DNA of 64,000 nucleotides from Hirudo medicinalis (lineage: Eukaryota > Annelida > Clitellata > Hirudinida > Hirudinidae): the NCBI GenBank assembly GCA_011800805.1, contig MPNW01000556.1:1-64000 (forward strand), given 5' to 3'. Under the pieces are notes generated by a model, which worked only from the letters and a program-made list of their open reading frames with translations, was not told the origin of the DNA and searched no databases. Positions within the stretch are counted from its first letter, which is position 1, and each line of letters begins with the position of its first letter. Below are positions 1-14,900 of the stretch, in pieces. Position numbers and translations under genes: made by a program.

Positions 1-233
1 TAAGTCCATAACATGTGATCTAATCTTCTCCGGAATAACAATTCTATTGCCGAAAATAAGACAATCATTCTGAACTGTCAGAGTATCTTCCAACTTTTGA
101 AAATGTCGAATCTTGTCATCTACCACTTGGGGCCATCCCCCTTTTAAGAATCGTACCACGGTTGAGATCACCTTATCTTTGCGTTGTCGTTGGTTATCTT
201 TTATGAATTTTATGCGCTTTTGTAATTTATTTT
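1..233 (-). mobile_element. Ty3/Gypsy pol relic, RNase H-integrase junction
   Basis: The minus strand has one open frame from about 233 to the window edge. It contains a GGWPQVV motif, then LTVQNDCLIFGNRIVIPEK. This is the usual segment before the integrase zinc finger of Ty3/Gypsy polyproteins (a GWP motif, then a 'L.V.DG.L..G.RIVIP' strand). An in-frame TAA at about 231-233 closes the upstream side, so the copy is broken there. The downstream side runs out of the window. No LTR is visible. The family call rests on motif recognition only. Confidence 0.75.
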
Positions 234-750
234 AAGAAAGATTAGCGAACAAAAAATTAATAAGTCCAAAATTTAAAAATTTGTCTGTAAAAACGTCTGG
301 GATTTCCGGAAACCACGTGACACCAAGCGTCAAATGCATTTGGGTGTGTTGCAAATTCTAATTTTTTTCAACTTGTATCATAAATTGGTGTTGTGACATT
401 GTCTTTTGGTTAATTTAATTTTTATTTGCATTTCAATTAAATTTTAATAAATAACTCAAAAATACACTAATGTATTTTAACCTGGCCTTACATCGGAATA
501 TTAACAATCAAAAAATATAAATTTTCACATTGGAGAAAATGTCAAATCTTTAATATTTTAAAAGATCAAAATTATTTTATAAGAAATTTGTATTCAAACA
601 TATATTTTTTTTATCACATTACAATTGTAATATTAATTTAATTAGGATTTCAACTAATTGTCATTATTTGTTAGCGTAAATATTTTTAATTTATTATAAA
701 AGTACTTTTGAAACTGCAACAAGCAAATCGCTCTGAGAAGTTCTGACTCA
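234..750. other. AT-rich intergenic sequence
   Basis: I see no convincing coding or RNA signal between the Gypsy relic and the LINE relic. The stretch is rich in short A and T runs. Confidence 0.5.
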
Positions 751-2320
751 CTCATCTTCACACGAACACCAAATGCTTGCATGGAAGTAGGGACAATTTT
801 GTACGGCTGCTATGACATGACGTTCTTATGCTAATTTCAGTTTTATTGTTTGGAATATATATTCCCATTCCAGCCCTATCTTCAATTTTGGATGCAACCG
901 TATAGCAGAGGAGATTTCTCAGAAAATCCTCAATATTTTCACTGCCAATTAGCATTCTAAAGAGGCTCTCAGCTTCGAGGTTAGTGAGGTTAGACATATA
1001 TTTTGGGACATTTCAGTTTCCAGGGAGGTCTTTTGAGGTTGATAGATTACCTTGTTATGATGCTTTTGATCATGCTGTGGGGTATTTGTTTTGCGACGAT
1101 TTCGTGGGTAGCTGAGTTTCCATTAATTTTGCTTATTCTGATTTGGGTTTTAGTTGTCTAGGTAGTTGAACGTACGCCACCTCTGTCTTTTTTCTCGTTG
1201 TTCCATAGAGTTTTCCTCGGTTTTAGTGTTATTTCCGGCTGTAATTACACCATTGGATATGTAATTTCTGTGTTGGATTTCTCCTAACCAACTACAAATT
1301 AGTTTTATCAAGAGTTTCACATTTTGCCAGTCTGTTTTCAGTTGTCGACTGTTATGAGTACTGCTCGACATGTTAATTAATTAGCATGCGATATGCTGAT
1401 GAGTTTGAATTTGAATTTGTCCGTGAAACCCGATCGCAGGCTTATACAATCACCCCGAAGAGCTGGAGTCTGCAAGGATTTTCGCTTTCATCAATGTTGT
1501 GGTAGAAGATCTGGCAGTCGTCATCCTCGGCGCGCTGCTTCTTCTCATTCCTCTGGAAATCTCAAAAATATCTCAAGAAATATTAGTGATCTTAAAGTTC
1601 TGTTTGAACTTACGTCACTCTAATCATACTCTGAATAGTTATCGTTAGTTCTTTTGAGGTCGTCTTTGAAATAGCAACTTTTTGTAGGGATGGCGTTTGA
1701 TTTGGCGATTGGCAATACATTTTTTTCTTCGTAGATCGAGAGGGAGTTCTCCTCGTCCAGTTTGTAGGGTTGTAACGTTAGTCTCTTATGCTTCCACAAC
1801 AGCGCTTGGTACATATTATTATGTATTTTCTTTATCGTTTTTTCGGCTAGGTCAAAAGTTTACAGCTGTAATCTTAAATTTATCGTATGATAACTTTGTA
1901 AACTTATAAATGGCTAGCTATACTAGCCCCCAAGTAATTTCCTAATTTAGCTCTTATGGTATTTAGTCGTTTTGATAGCGATTTTGTACTGCTACCGCAT
2001 GACTGAGTCCAACAAGAAAAGTTGTTATTGGTATCTTAGGTAGGGGTACTCCCACCATATATAGATCGAAAAGATCATCACTTCAAGGTTCCTGACATGT
2101 CCAGAAAGCAATATCGTCGGTATACTTGGATATTTTGACTCTTTATGGTCCGTTTGAGCTCTCCTTCTGCCTTTTTTTATATTCTATCCATGATTCTTCA
2201 GAAAGGCATTTCCAAAGGATGTTCTTCTTATTCCTTTCTTTGACAACATTTCTGCAGTCTATGTTCTAGTATGGCACTTGTGGTCCTCTAGAACTTGAAA
2301 TGACTTTTGGGGTGCTGATT
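750..2320 (-). mobile_element. decayed non-LTR retrotransposon (LINE) with RNase H fragment
   Basis: Two diagnostic pieces are readable on the minus strand. At about 2310-2150 lies the endonuclease-RT linker: a PQVPY motif, a TAG at 2268-2266 where the family has Trp, then DCRNVVKERNKKN and SWIEYKKRQKE. At 997-758 lies an RNase H start with RAGMGIYIPNNKTE, the equivalent of RAGIGIFIPEKQVD in the plus-strand LINE near 26.8 kb. Only about 1.2 kb separates them and no clear RT motif remains, so most of RT is deleted or unreadable. There are multiple frameshifts and stops. This is a dead copy. Confidence 0.7.
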
Positions 2321-2995
2321 TTATTGCTTCAAGAATGGTTTGGGTTGCGAAAGTTGTGTTCTGATCAAGTTGATTTCTACCAGATCAAAATTTTTTAAAA
2401 ATTAATAAAATGGAGAACAAAAAATGGCATTAAATGAAAATTAAATCACGAAAGGAATTCCCCCCACCGATGACCGAGAGAAGTGAATGAATCGTAATGT
2501 CAATGGGTCTTCCTCGAAGGATCGTCAGGAGAGTTATCCTCGTCCGAGTGTCTTAAGCTATAGGGATCTTCAAGACAAAAAGCAGACAGTTTTATATGTC
2601 GGACGTCATTATATTCTTAATATTGTTTAAAATATTCCAAATGTCTACTTATTGATTCTTATCTAACACTTAAAATCTTTTTTTTGTAGATTATCCAATT
2701 TACACTTTGAATGTTCATTGCACGTTTAACACATTGCACGGTTAACAGAACAAAGTTTGAATAAAGGTCTCTTCGTAAATTGATCAAATTTTTATTTTTA
2801 TAAGTGTCGTCGAACAATAAAATATCGGTTTTGAAAAACATTAAAATTTTCCATATTTAATTTTATACACTAACTTAATATTTCAAATTAATAATATTGG
2901 GTTTTTGGAGTTTTGCATTTATTTTGAATTCCCAAAAATTAGAGTGAACGATTTTAAGAAAGCCGCCAATATTGTATATTTCTGTGGAGTCAGCA
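2321..2995. other. intergenic region upstream of NUP205
   Basis: I find no coding exon here. This stretch must contain the promoter and 5' UTR of the downstream gene, but I cannot point to a TATA box, initiator or other element with confidence. Confidence 0.4.
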
Positions 2996-5900
2996 ATGGC
3001 ATTGCTTTCGGGTTCGTATGAGAGATCGGTTTGCGTGATAAAATTATTGTTTTAATTACCTGAATTTATCTGTTTACGTCCAGTTTTTACCTTGATAACA
3101 CCACGTCGCTTTTATATGAACGAACAAAATTAGCTGAACTTAATACATGTGATTTTTGTTTCGTAAGGTGATCCTTTTCAATAAATCCTTTCTAATCCTA
3201 ATCTATTTCTACATTTATGAAAATTCGAATGTTTTTTAAATTACATGAACATGGATTTTGTTTACAAATTAATGTCTTTTTGAAATGGCAGGTCAGATGT
3301 GGAGTGTTTACAAAGAATTGTATGGAGTTATTGATTTAGCCATAAAAAACGGGGATGATTACACTGTTGGAATTTTAAAGAGTTCCTTGAAAACGTATTT
3401 GCCAGAATTTTTCAATATTTTGCAAAATCCAGTGAGTTTGATTTTGCAAGATATGTAGAAACTTGAAGGCTTATTTTGCCGTTACATGCATTTAATGATC
3501 ATTAAAATAATTTTAAGACAAAGAGTGTAGCAGACCACAACAAAGTGTTGCATGCCAACACCCAGGGCATCCAGCTGTCGAATCAATTAAATCCACAGAC
3601 GTTGACGACAGATTTCATATCAGAGGCACTCACTCTCAGTGAATTGTTCAACCTCAATGAGATTGCAGCTGTTGATTTGCTCCTCTCAGGTGCCCAGATT
3701 AACATTATTATTATTGTTATTTTGCATTTATCATTGGAATCTTCCTTGATTGTTGTTCTGAACATGTGATCTTTTCATTTTTATTGAATCTTTGTATATT
3801 TCTTTAAATTCAATTGGTTGATATGATATACAGAATTGCTTTTCATAACAACTGGATTGTTTACTCAAACCTTGATTCAATGCATGAAACAGCTGAAAAT
3901 CAACTCACCTACTTCCCGGATCTGCCCAGAGGACTCGTGGCAGTCCTCCTGTACTACGATGGAAAGGCCAGCCTCGTCAATTGCCTCAAACTCCTCCTCC
4001 AAGTCAGAGATGGGAGGACGTGGCTCATTCCAGATGTGGCGGTCTGTCTCAGGGAGGTCATTTCGAAGTTCACAGGACAGGTCATTCAGCAGGGTTTAGT
4101 GGCTAAAGTACTTGGTGAGTTTCTATGCATTAGTGTTATTTTATTCATTCAGCTAATTTTTAAATGATTATTAATCATGATAGGTGGATTTTTCAGACTA
4201 ATAATGGAGTTTTCTGTAATGATAAAATGAACCCTGGATCCTTAAATGTTAATATTGAACTGATGTTGATTTGTTGTGCTGATGTTCAGACATGCTCAGG
4301 GTTTACAACGACACTGTGCAACTAGATCGACTTCAGCTGCCCGAATTCATGGCCGTGGGACCCCCAAAGCACAAGCAGCAGGTATGTTTTAATTTTAAAC
4401 AACTCATTAATTAATGCTAGCAATTTATTTTCGTGACAGTGTTAATGCCTTTTTATCTAAAACCTGTTTGTTGATGTATTTAGGTTGTTGTTACTTGAGA
4501 ATCATTGCCTGTTTGAAACAGGTGGTTGACAAGATAAAGGAGATCAATTCTTCTCTGTGCAGTTGCGTGTTTTACCTCTCTTGCCAAAGTGGCCTCGGTC
4601 GCGAGGACACCCTCGTGTTGATCGGTCGACTGTCGACGGACTCTCAGGAGGATTACAACTCCACTCTCTCGGATCAGACCCTTGCCCTTTTCATGACATT
4701 CCTTTACGCCATCGACGTAAAGATTCTCGAGAGAGAAGACTCTGAAGGTGAGTGAGTTTATTCAAGTGTTCATGAAGACATGTTTTGGTCTGTTGGTAGA
4801 GTTCATTTTTAAATCTTTAATAGTAACTTGTTTACAACTCACAAATTGTAAGTAAAAACATTACTTTTAGCCTGGATAGATAAACTTCCCATTTTGTCGG
4901 ACAAGTCGTTCATAGCCGACGTCAACAGGGAAGTCATGTCGAACGCACCTTGGTCCATTCCTGGTTTGAAGACGTTGGTTCAATTTGCATGGGCTGTAAC
5001 CCTTAACCAACTGTCCACTTACATCGGTGAGGTGTTTGATTATTGTGAAATATTTAATTAATTCTGTTATTAATATTTGAAGAATTTTGATGACCAAATC
5101 TGATTAAACAACTAATTGGAGTTATTTTTAAATATCTGTTAAACAACATTTTGCCTCCAAAATTGTTTTGTGGCGATTGAGCTGATTGGTCATTATTTTT
5201 AGAACTGGATGAGTACAATGACTGCATGGAGGAGTTGATGAACACAGCTTTGGAGCAGGACGTGTTCTTCCTCATCAAAAACATCGTCATTGCCAATAAT
5301 TCTTTTTATGAGGAGGTTGTTTGCATCATCATTTGAATTATCCTTAACTTAAGTTTCTGCAACATAGTGATCCAATGTTCTTCTAGGAGATTGTTGACCA
5401 ATTCTCAGTCGACCATTTTGGTCCTACTGTTCATTTTATTAATAAACAAGCCAATTTCAAATCCATTAAATTGGTCTCTATGCATATATTTTTCATTGGA
5501 TTTAAATGCAATTTACTCAGGAGTATTACATGAGGAGGATGCACATGTTGGTGACAGATTTCATATGCAACATGCCACTCAAAGTCAAGGAGCTGAGGAT
5601 GGCTGGGGACGAATCAGCGAGAATAATCATGGCCAGACAGCAGGATGATCTCGACATTCCTACGACCATCTCAAAACATTTTCAACACTTCCTTGAACTT
5701 GTAGGCTTTTGTTTTTTTTTACTCGTTTGTAACTATTTGTTGTTTAAAATTTACTGAGGTAAATGATTTAATAGCTAAGGAAAAGCATTTGTACCAGTAT
5801 TTATTGGTTATTATTAGCTATTGACACGTTCAGTACTTATACAACGACATGACATGTGACAACTTGCTTAGATATCAGAGTTGTACACAAAAGATCCTCT

Positions 5901-8900
5901 GGGCTTGGAACTCTCCTCTGACTTTTGGATTTCTGATGACCACAGCCTCTCTTCTTCCTTCTGTGCAACACAGCCTGCTCAGCAACAGGTAACTTGATTG
6001 ATGATGATACTTTTGATGTCAATGATAAGAAATATGTTTTAATTTCAATGATGGTGTCATTTAGCACATGTGAATGTTTAGTAATGCTAAATGCTTCACA
6101 TGTTTCCTAAGTTATGAAAACCTTGTGAGGCTTTCTTGTGTAATTTCAATTTATAATCACTGTTAACTGTTACAAAGGTGAGCCTCTTCAAGTTCATAAG
6201 GTTGGCAGGCGACATGCTTCTTCCTCCTCTTTACGTTCCTTACATCAACATGTTGGCTGGTCTTTCAAACAACTCCAACTCAGCATTGCACTGCTTCAAC
6301 CTTCTTAAAATGAACAGTTCAGGTGAGTGCACCTGCATTGGCATCCTAATGGATTCAACACAATGATGGTGGTGCAATAATAATAATAATAATAATATTC
6401 CAAATTATAAAGTTTAAACATCACTTGCCACAAAGTTATCCATGATAATGATTATGCCTTATCTAAACTGTTCTTTGTTTTTGCTACATTATTTAGGACC
6501 TCATGCCAGCATTGTTTCATGGGACCACTTTTTCATGTCCCTGAACCAATACCACAGCAGTCTTTGCCAGGAAACATTCAGTTCCCAGGAGCCACAGCAG
6601 ACGCCAGCATTCGGTTACCATAGAAACAACATCACCCCTCAGGAAGTTGACGGGCTGAGGGCAGTCCTGAGACTCATCAGGGTGGTTGTTGAGAAGGTTG
6701 GTTTCAATTGATTGATGTGCTTAGTTTGTAGTTTACTTTGCACGTTCAGCCGATCGAAGTTATTTTTAACTCGTTAATGGTCTTTTGATGGAATTGGTTG
6801 TGCATTGAGATTAATGTTTCTCCTTTGAAACTTACTAACTTAAGACACCTTTGTTGTTCAGAGCGAAGAAGCAAGAGTGGCTCTGAGTGAAAGTGGGAGG
6901 TGCCACCCTCTGCCGATCATCTTTGGCCTCGTAACTTGCCCCGTCCCCCCGAAACTCAAGGCCGATCTGCTGAACACGCTCGCAGCTTTTGCCAAAACAC
7001 CCGAAGTCACGGCTACCATTTGGCACTTGATAGAAAACTCTCAGGTATTCAGATCGTGCGACATCTGATTGTTTGGAATTTATTTGGTTTAATATTGTTT
7101 ATTTTTTAACCTTTTATATGATTTAAATATAATTTCTTAATTTCTCTGCAGCTCCTTTGCTCAGTGACTCCATCGAACATGTTACTTCCAGGTGGAATAC
7201 AAGTTAGTGTTCAACTCTCTTGGTTTATAAACTTCTGATTTTTTTACAATTGTCAGTTGTTTGTTACATCATTCTAATTATTTTGTATTATTCTTAATAT
7301 TTTGAAATAACATTACAACGATTATTGATTGATATTAATTGGTCATAGAGCGAACTCGAGGAGGTAGAATCAAGAAGTGAGGAGTACCCCATGACTCGAG
7401 CCTTTGTCCACCTCGTAAGCACGCTCGTACTCACCCAGATCCCCCCTGCGCTCGGTGCTGGGGTGAGGCCGCCAGGGTTTTACCCGTACTTGGACTTCCT
7501 GAGAGATGCCGTGTTCCTCAAGTTCAACTCCAGGTCTTACAAGAGAGCTTCAGAAAAGGTGAGGTCGAAATGCTGATGGAATTCTTGTTTTGTTCTGTGG
7601 ATGCTCGAGCATGTTTTCTTTTGTGTTACTTTGTAGCTATCACCTGCCAATCAAATTGATGTATGTGCTTGTGGAAATATTTTTATGTGCAATACACAAT
7701 GACTATTTGTTGCTCATACCTTCATAAATTGCCAGCCTAATGCTTTTTTGGCATCAAATAAATTTTGACATTTAAATGAATCTGATTTAATGTTTTCAGT
7801 GGGAAGTGTGTGCTGGTGTGCTGGAAGTTTTTCACAGGCTGGTGGAGAATTATGAGATCACCCCTGAGAATTTCACTGCCTCAAATAACTGCGGGAAGGA
7901 TCCAGGTCACGCAATCCTTCTCCAGATGTACTCGGAGAGCAACCTGCTCAGAATGGTTTGTACTTGCTTTCCCTTTAAGAACCACGCACTTGATGATTAA
8001 CTGAGACCAATTAAGGTCAATTGATTGAAAAGCATGAATATCGAAGCATCAGTTCATTCGTGTCGTTTCACTTTAGATTCTCTTCATCGTCGACGAAGCT
8101 ATCAAGATCCACGAGAGATATGTCCCAGTGACAGGTGACTTCAAACATGTTTTTGATTATGTAAACACAGATGTTCTTCAACAATTAACAGATGATACTG
8201 TAACTTTGCATCGTTAAAATAACCATTAACATTACATAGAATGGGTTGTAATTCGTTAATTAGAAAAGCAGTCGACTTTTTAATCAGTAGGTCGTGATTC
8301 GTTCGTCTGAAGTTTCATGCATTTCAAATTTCTTATGCACAGAGAGAGAATATTTGAACAAGTCAAGTCTGTATGCCCTGAAGATGCTCCAAGTGGCCCT
8401 GTCGAAGCAGGATCAATTTCTCGAGGCTCTGAGGCAGAGTGGAAGTCCCATCATCGGCATCGGTTTGGACAAGTTACTGCTGGGAGTCAATCCGAGATCC
8501 GGAAGATCCGATCACGTCGTCAACGTGGCAAAGTGGGCGGAGTTTGACCTGTCGTTCGTCCAAGTCGAAACTATTTAGCGACTGCAACTAAATATCTCTT
8601 GATTTGCATTATAATTAAATTTGAAATCTCAATATTGCAATTGTAAACAAATGCATTTTATAAATTGCTTTCCTCGTACTGCAGGTTCGTCATCAACAAT
8701 GGTTCGCTTCCCCAGCACGCCTTGGCCGCAGTGAGCATATTCCTGCACATCGGCCACTCTGCTTATGCACAGTCGAAGATTGTCGGTCTCCTGATTGGTA
8801 GTGAGGTTGGTGACGTCGTGCTGTTGTCTTGAATGAATGTCCATGAAATGAATGCATTAACAATGACTGTTGTGCATACTAATTAGTTAATTAAAATCTT

Positions 8901-11900
8901 AATGAGCGATGCATGTAATTGTCAAGTGGATGATTACAGAAGTTTATGAATTGTCATTGCAGGAATTTGTGAAGGAGATGATGTGTGGATTTGCCGAATG
9001 CCTCGAATTCGAAGATGCCGAGAATGAGGCAGAAGAATATGGTGGATTGTTTCTTTAATTGTTACCGAATGACCATGTTCATTAAAGTATTATTTCATAG
9101 AACCCAACAAGGTCATGTCCACAAGGGAGATGAGGGTCCACCTCCGACAAATGGTCATGTCGCTCTTGTTGACTTCTCTCGATCATCCAGCCCCAAACCT
9201 GACCCATCTCTTGTGTGGCTTTGACATCAAGAGAGCCATACAGAAGACCTCACTGCAGGATCCAGGTAAACATTTAATCTGTGATGTCTTAACAGTTATT
9301 AGTTGTTTTATGACACTGAATCTTTAGGATTTCTGACCATACGTCAGCTTTTCTTTTATGATTTTGTGGCTCCCAGAAAAACATTACAAAGAATACATTG
9401 CAGAATACATTACAGAATTACATTGCTTTTCTTCAATCCACATTTGTTGTTAATTCCAGCAGTTATTCAAATAAATTAATAAAATTTAATTCCTTAAAAA
9501 GGATTCGACGGCTTTCCAAGGACTTGTCTCCACTCGGTCATAATGATGCTCGGCAGAGGAACGGAAGGCCCGGGAGTTTCTCCGAGCATCGAGCACATGA
9601 CCTCCTTCTCCGAACTTGGCTATCAGTTCATCCACTGCCTCTGCACCAACGTGCAGACCTACATGCCCTTCCTTAGGTACCTGAGAAGTCACGACTTCCT
9701 CTTCAAACAGGTTGCCCAGCTGCCGTTTCCAACAAAATCTAAAGGTTCGTTTGTCTTCAAATTGGTTTGAAAATTTGAGACTACAACATGACATTAAAAT
9801 CTCAATAATGAGATGTTTTTTATTTTTAAGCGTGTTGATTTCGTTGTCATCTTTAAAAAAAAATTACAAAACGTTTTGCTTCAAGAGCTTCACGAGTACT
9901 TCTGATGCATCTTGTTCGAGTTTTGACAAAATTCTGGAACAAATTTCATTTTTGATTGCATTTAACTACACTAACAATTAGTAACTACATTACTAATGGT
10001 GATGAATGCATTAATTCAGTGATTTTGATCTCAGAAAGTTCTGCCTACCTCCCCCACACTTCCTGGTTGCTGAAGAGCATAATTGTTGATCTGAGGGTCT
10101 CATCCATCAACAAGCAAAGGTCGTATGTGCAGAGAATCCTGGAACTTCTGCTTAGTGAAAAGAATTACAAAGGTTGACTTTTCAATCTCATTGAAACACA
10201 AGACCTAAATGTGGATAATTACATTGGAAACCTGAATAAGACTTGAGACACAAAAAATTGCAATTTTATATCCAAATATAAACTAGAAAGTTTTTAGACC
10301 GACATACAAAATGTATTTGAACTGTTATACTGAAATTGATCATCCCTTGATTTGAAGGTTCCAAGAGTCAAAACAAACTTCTGAGTCTGCTCGACTCCAT
10401 CGACTTTGTACTCGAAGCACCTCCTGCACTTGCTCTCGACAGCTTCAACAGGAACCTCATCGAACAGCTAATTTCTTCCTGCGAGGTCGTCAAGGACAAG
10501 GGGTTCTCCTACTGCGACATCAAAACCCTCTTCAGGATCCTCATTTCCGAGTGCAACACCCTCACCGGGCCGCTCGCCCCTCAGAGGGAGAAAGCAATTC
10601 AGGTTGGACATTTGCAACATCTTTGGATTGTTCACGAGCGAGAGTATTTGTAAAGTTATCAATTGGTTTGTTTGGAAGCAGTGATAAGTCTTAAATATAT
10701 AAATTTAACATTAAGTAATATTTGGTCATGCAATGTTGCAGTCACGTCATGTTCATTTTGGAAACCATTCGGTGACCGGACAATGATTCTTGTTCCATAT
10801 TTAATCTGTTTTGCAATTACATTGACTAAAACATATTCATCGTAATAATGCATAATTAGATCCAAGGGTTGCATGACTGATGAAAGGGTGGGTTGTGTGG
10901 TGTGGAAGAGGTCCATTGGAAACAGTAGGCCGACATCCGGTTAAAAACAATTTATTGCACAATTAACAAAAAATTATCTCCTCAGGAAATCGACAAGATC
11001 TGCACGAACGTCATGAACCAGAACAAGTACAGGAAGGAGATGCACGTGAGGAAGCAGGCCCTGATTGCCTGGAGGCAGGCCGTGGAGGTTCTGCTGACCG
11101 CTTGTCCTGCCGATCTGCTCAGTGGCGAGAGGAGGCAGTTGTTCATCGTCGACATCCTTCAACTGCTCCTGCACAAGGTTCTTGTCGTTCGTCTTTGTTT
11201 ACTTTTACAATACTCTTCTCTAATGTCATACAAGAATCACAAATTGCAACAGTCATAATTCAAATGATTTGAACATTTTGTAATCTAAATAATTTCTGAA
11301 CTTTCATCCATTAACAGTTGACCCCTGATGCATGCCCCGACCTTACATCTCAGGGGGCTTGTGTCATCCTGGTCCTTGTTTGCAACCTGAGTTCCACATT
11401 TAAAACCTCAGAAATGGAGGACATCATTCCTCACCCCTCGTGCGATTTTGTCTCCCCCGACATTTCCATGGTTGTTGCAAAGCAGGAAGGTTCCACTGCC
11501 AGGTCCACCTTTTCTACGTCACTCCAGGTAGTGCTCGGTGGACTTCTTCAATACCTTCTCACTACAGGTAAGCTACTTTTCATGATATCGTATAAAAAAT
11601 ATATGAAACAAACTTCAACCTACATAAGTATAATAAAAATAATATCTAAAATGATGGACATGCATCATTCTCAATTTTCAATTATTTTTTTTTTTAATAA
11701 ATGTATAAAGTTGTAAAGTACATTGCTATGAAATACTTAAGATTTGTTCATTCATTTTGATTCACATTAATTCCTCCAACAGCGTCGTTGGGTCAGAAAG
11801 TGAGGATTTACATCTACGGAGCCGTGCTTTATTATTTTGAAATTGCCGAGAAACCTGTGCCACTGGATGTCTTTGTCAACGGTCAGCTGTGAATTTTGTT

Positions 11901-14900
11901 ATTTTCAAAGAGTATAATATGTGCTGATTTAAACTATAATTAATGCATCGTTATCATGTGCAATGCTTCACGTTCACATCCCGTCCCACACCATGAGGGG
12001 GTGCCCTCCGGTAGGGGAGCTATGTACATGGCAGATCGATTAAAAAGTGCCTTCGCATCCTATTCAGATGCTGGAGGCATTCGAAAGATCTGATAAAATG
12101 CAAAAAAAAATGCAAGTGGTATTTTGTCAAGAAATAAAAGAAACATCAAGTGATCAATGTTTAATATGCAGTGATGTCGGCAATGTGACAGTGAATGTAA
12201 CTATTGTTTTACTATTTTATAAATTGAATGCATGAAAACATTTTTTAGGTCCGTTGGACAGAAGTCTTGAGAAACAGCTCTCGAAGAAGGACAACGAGTA
12301 CGACAAACTGTCGAGGGAGAACATGGCAACTGTCAACAAATTTGCAGGTCCGCTGCTCGTCTGCCTATGCAAAGATGCTTGTGATGGTCACGACGTTGCA
12401 AAGGTGAATCGTCTTTCTTGAGTAGCATTGCAAGTTCTGTCGAACGTGCTAGGAATATTAATTAACTAATGCTAATTAACGATTATTTGTAAATAAATCC
12501 AATCGATATCAGCAAAAGGTTTCACGTAGTTTAAATGATGTCATCTTATTTACATTCATTGAACAAGAATCAATATTTCTTTGTCAGATGTTGGTGATGA
12601 GTGTGTTGAACAAGATTCTGTCAAAGGACCTCCAGAAGTCATGGATATCCGAGATGTCCTCGAGGGGTTACATCCAGCACATGATCAACGGACTCATCGA
12701 CGATGACAACCAACTCAGGGACCTCACCCCAAGGCCTGAACCACTACGAGCCCTCTTCATTTTCCAATCAAAAATAGTAATTTATTTCAACTTTTTGATT
12801 TTATTGATGCTCATTTAAATTTTCTTCATCAATTAATTAATTAACAATTCTGCACTTGCAGAGTTTGCTGACAAGGATTTCAATGACCTCTCCAGGGGCA
12901 CAAGCCTCATGGATCTTGATCTCATGTCCCACCTTTCTAAGTGCTCGGTCTTTGATCTACGACCAGAACAGGATCAGTTAGTTCTTCCCAGTGTTTTTGT
13001 TCAGTTTTGTTTCAAATGAAAATTCGTTGTTATCATGTGCACAACCTGATGTTGGACAATACATGGAAACTTTACTTTGGTAACTTTGCGAATGAGTTAT
13101 GATATTAAAATAAAAGGTAATCTAAGATTGGCCCAAATTACAGGTACCATCGTGAATATAATTGCAATTATATATTGACAATATCTCAATAACCAAAAAA
13201 AAATGATTACTTGCAACTCTTCCTTCCCTAGCTCCAGTCCAGAGGGTTTCATTCCTGCTGTTCTGACAAGGTACAGACAGCAGATACTCTTCCCTGTCCT
13301 TCATCTCTGCCTCAGTTTCCTTACCACATTGGGCAGTGCCAACATCATGGCCGCCAATAAGGTACTGCATAATGAGTAGAACGAATAAATGCATAAATTG
13401 TGCTGATGAATAAATGCATAAATTATTCAGGTGTTGAGCTTCATAATGTCTCACATTGATGTCTTCCTAAACATCCTTGGTGACAAACAGCCTCAGCACC
13501 ACACTGTTGAGTCACTCAGAGAACTACAACTCACTGCTGCCCTCGTGGCTTGGACTGCTCAGGATGGTCTGTCGATAATCTGATCTTTATATTGCCAATA
13601 TTCATGATATTAATTTTATAATCAAGTTATTAATATGTTAATTAGCAATGGACGGGTTTACCTGCCAGCATGTTGTACTTGTCAGGATCACAATAAGTTA
13701 ACTATGAAGTCATTTAACACATAGTTGTAACCATGCTTTGTTTCTTCTGCTCATTGTTGTGATAATCAGACAATTGCACACATAGACAAAGAGATATGAC
13801 TATAGATTAAGCATTAAAATGTGTCTTCACATGAGGCACATAAAATATCGACTAAACACTAATAAAAGCAGAACTTTTGGTTTATATATTTTTTATATTG
13901 GTTTAACAATATGATTACATTACAATAATAACAATTATTATTATTACAACAGTTTTCCTCGAGGATATGATGCTTCTGGATGCCTTGTATGGGGAGTTGA
14001 AGATGTGTCTGAACAGACTCCAGAGGCAGATGATGTTGCTCCTCGTCAGGTTCAGCCTCTCCGACGTTCGTCGCAAGAACTTCGTCAACCGGGTCGTCGA
14101 GAACACCAGGACTCACGTGTCTAAGGAGGATGCGGGTAATGATAACGATCTCAGGTCAAAGGTCACCATCATCATGGAGGAGATCATCTCCAGTGCCCTG
14201 ACTTTGGCCACAAGTCTTATCACAAAATCAGGTTGGAAAAGTGTTTTTTATTCTATTTTCTAATGGAGGACATTGTCAGACTGTCAATTGTCAATGAAAT
14301 TAGTAGATTTAATGTATGAGTTCATTCTCCATTTCAGTGTCTGTTGTTGGCATTATCTTCTTATTATTTATTTGTATGCCTTTCTGTTCTCAGTGTCCAA
14401 CAAAGCAGTTCCAGTTCTTTTTGGTGCAAATCTGAGCAGAGGAATGGAGCAGTATAGAAATTCACCGTTTTCCAGTGGGTAGATCAATCAATTCGCTCGT
14501 GCATGCGTTCATTCACTTACGCGCTTTCTATAGTTTGTACTGATTTATTTAAAATATTTAGTTGAGTCGTGAAATTTATTGACAATTAATTGCAGGGGTG
14601 CACGAGGTGAACCTTTCGAACTCCTCGTCACAGATGCCATGCTTGGGGGTCATAGTTCAACTCCTCGATGACTCGAGCCTTCACTTCCTGTCCACCCTTG
14701 AGACCCACAAAACCCTCCTCAGCAAGTACAACAGCATCTCAGACCTCACACAAACCGAGGTCATTGAGGTCGGTGCTCTTTTAAGACGAGGACAATCGTT
14801 ATATGTGCTGATTGTTCATAAGTATTTATGCATCTATTCGGTAATGCGTGTTTGTAACTCAATTATAAAACTAATAAGCATTTTAATTGATAATGTAATA

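Noticed and set aside
3836..4099. Second-frame 87-residue ORF over NUP205 exon 4
   Set aside because: Shadow frame of a conserved coding exon.
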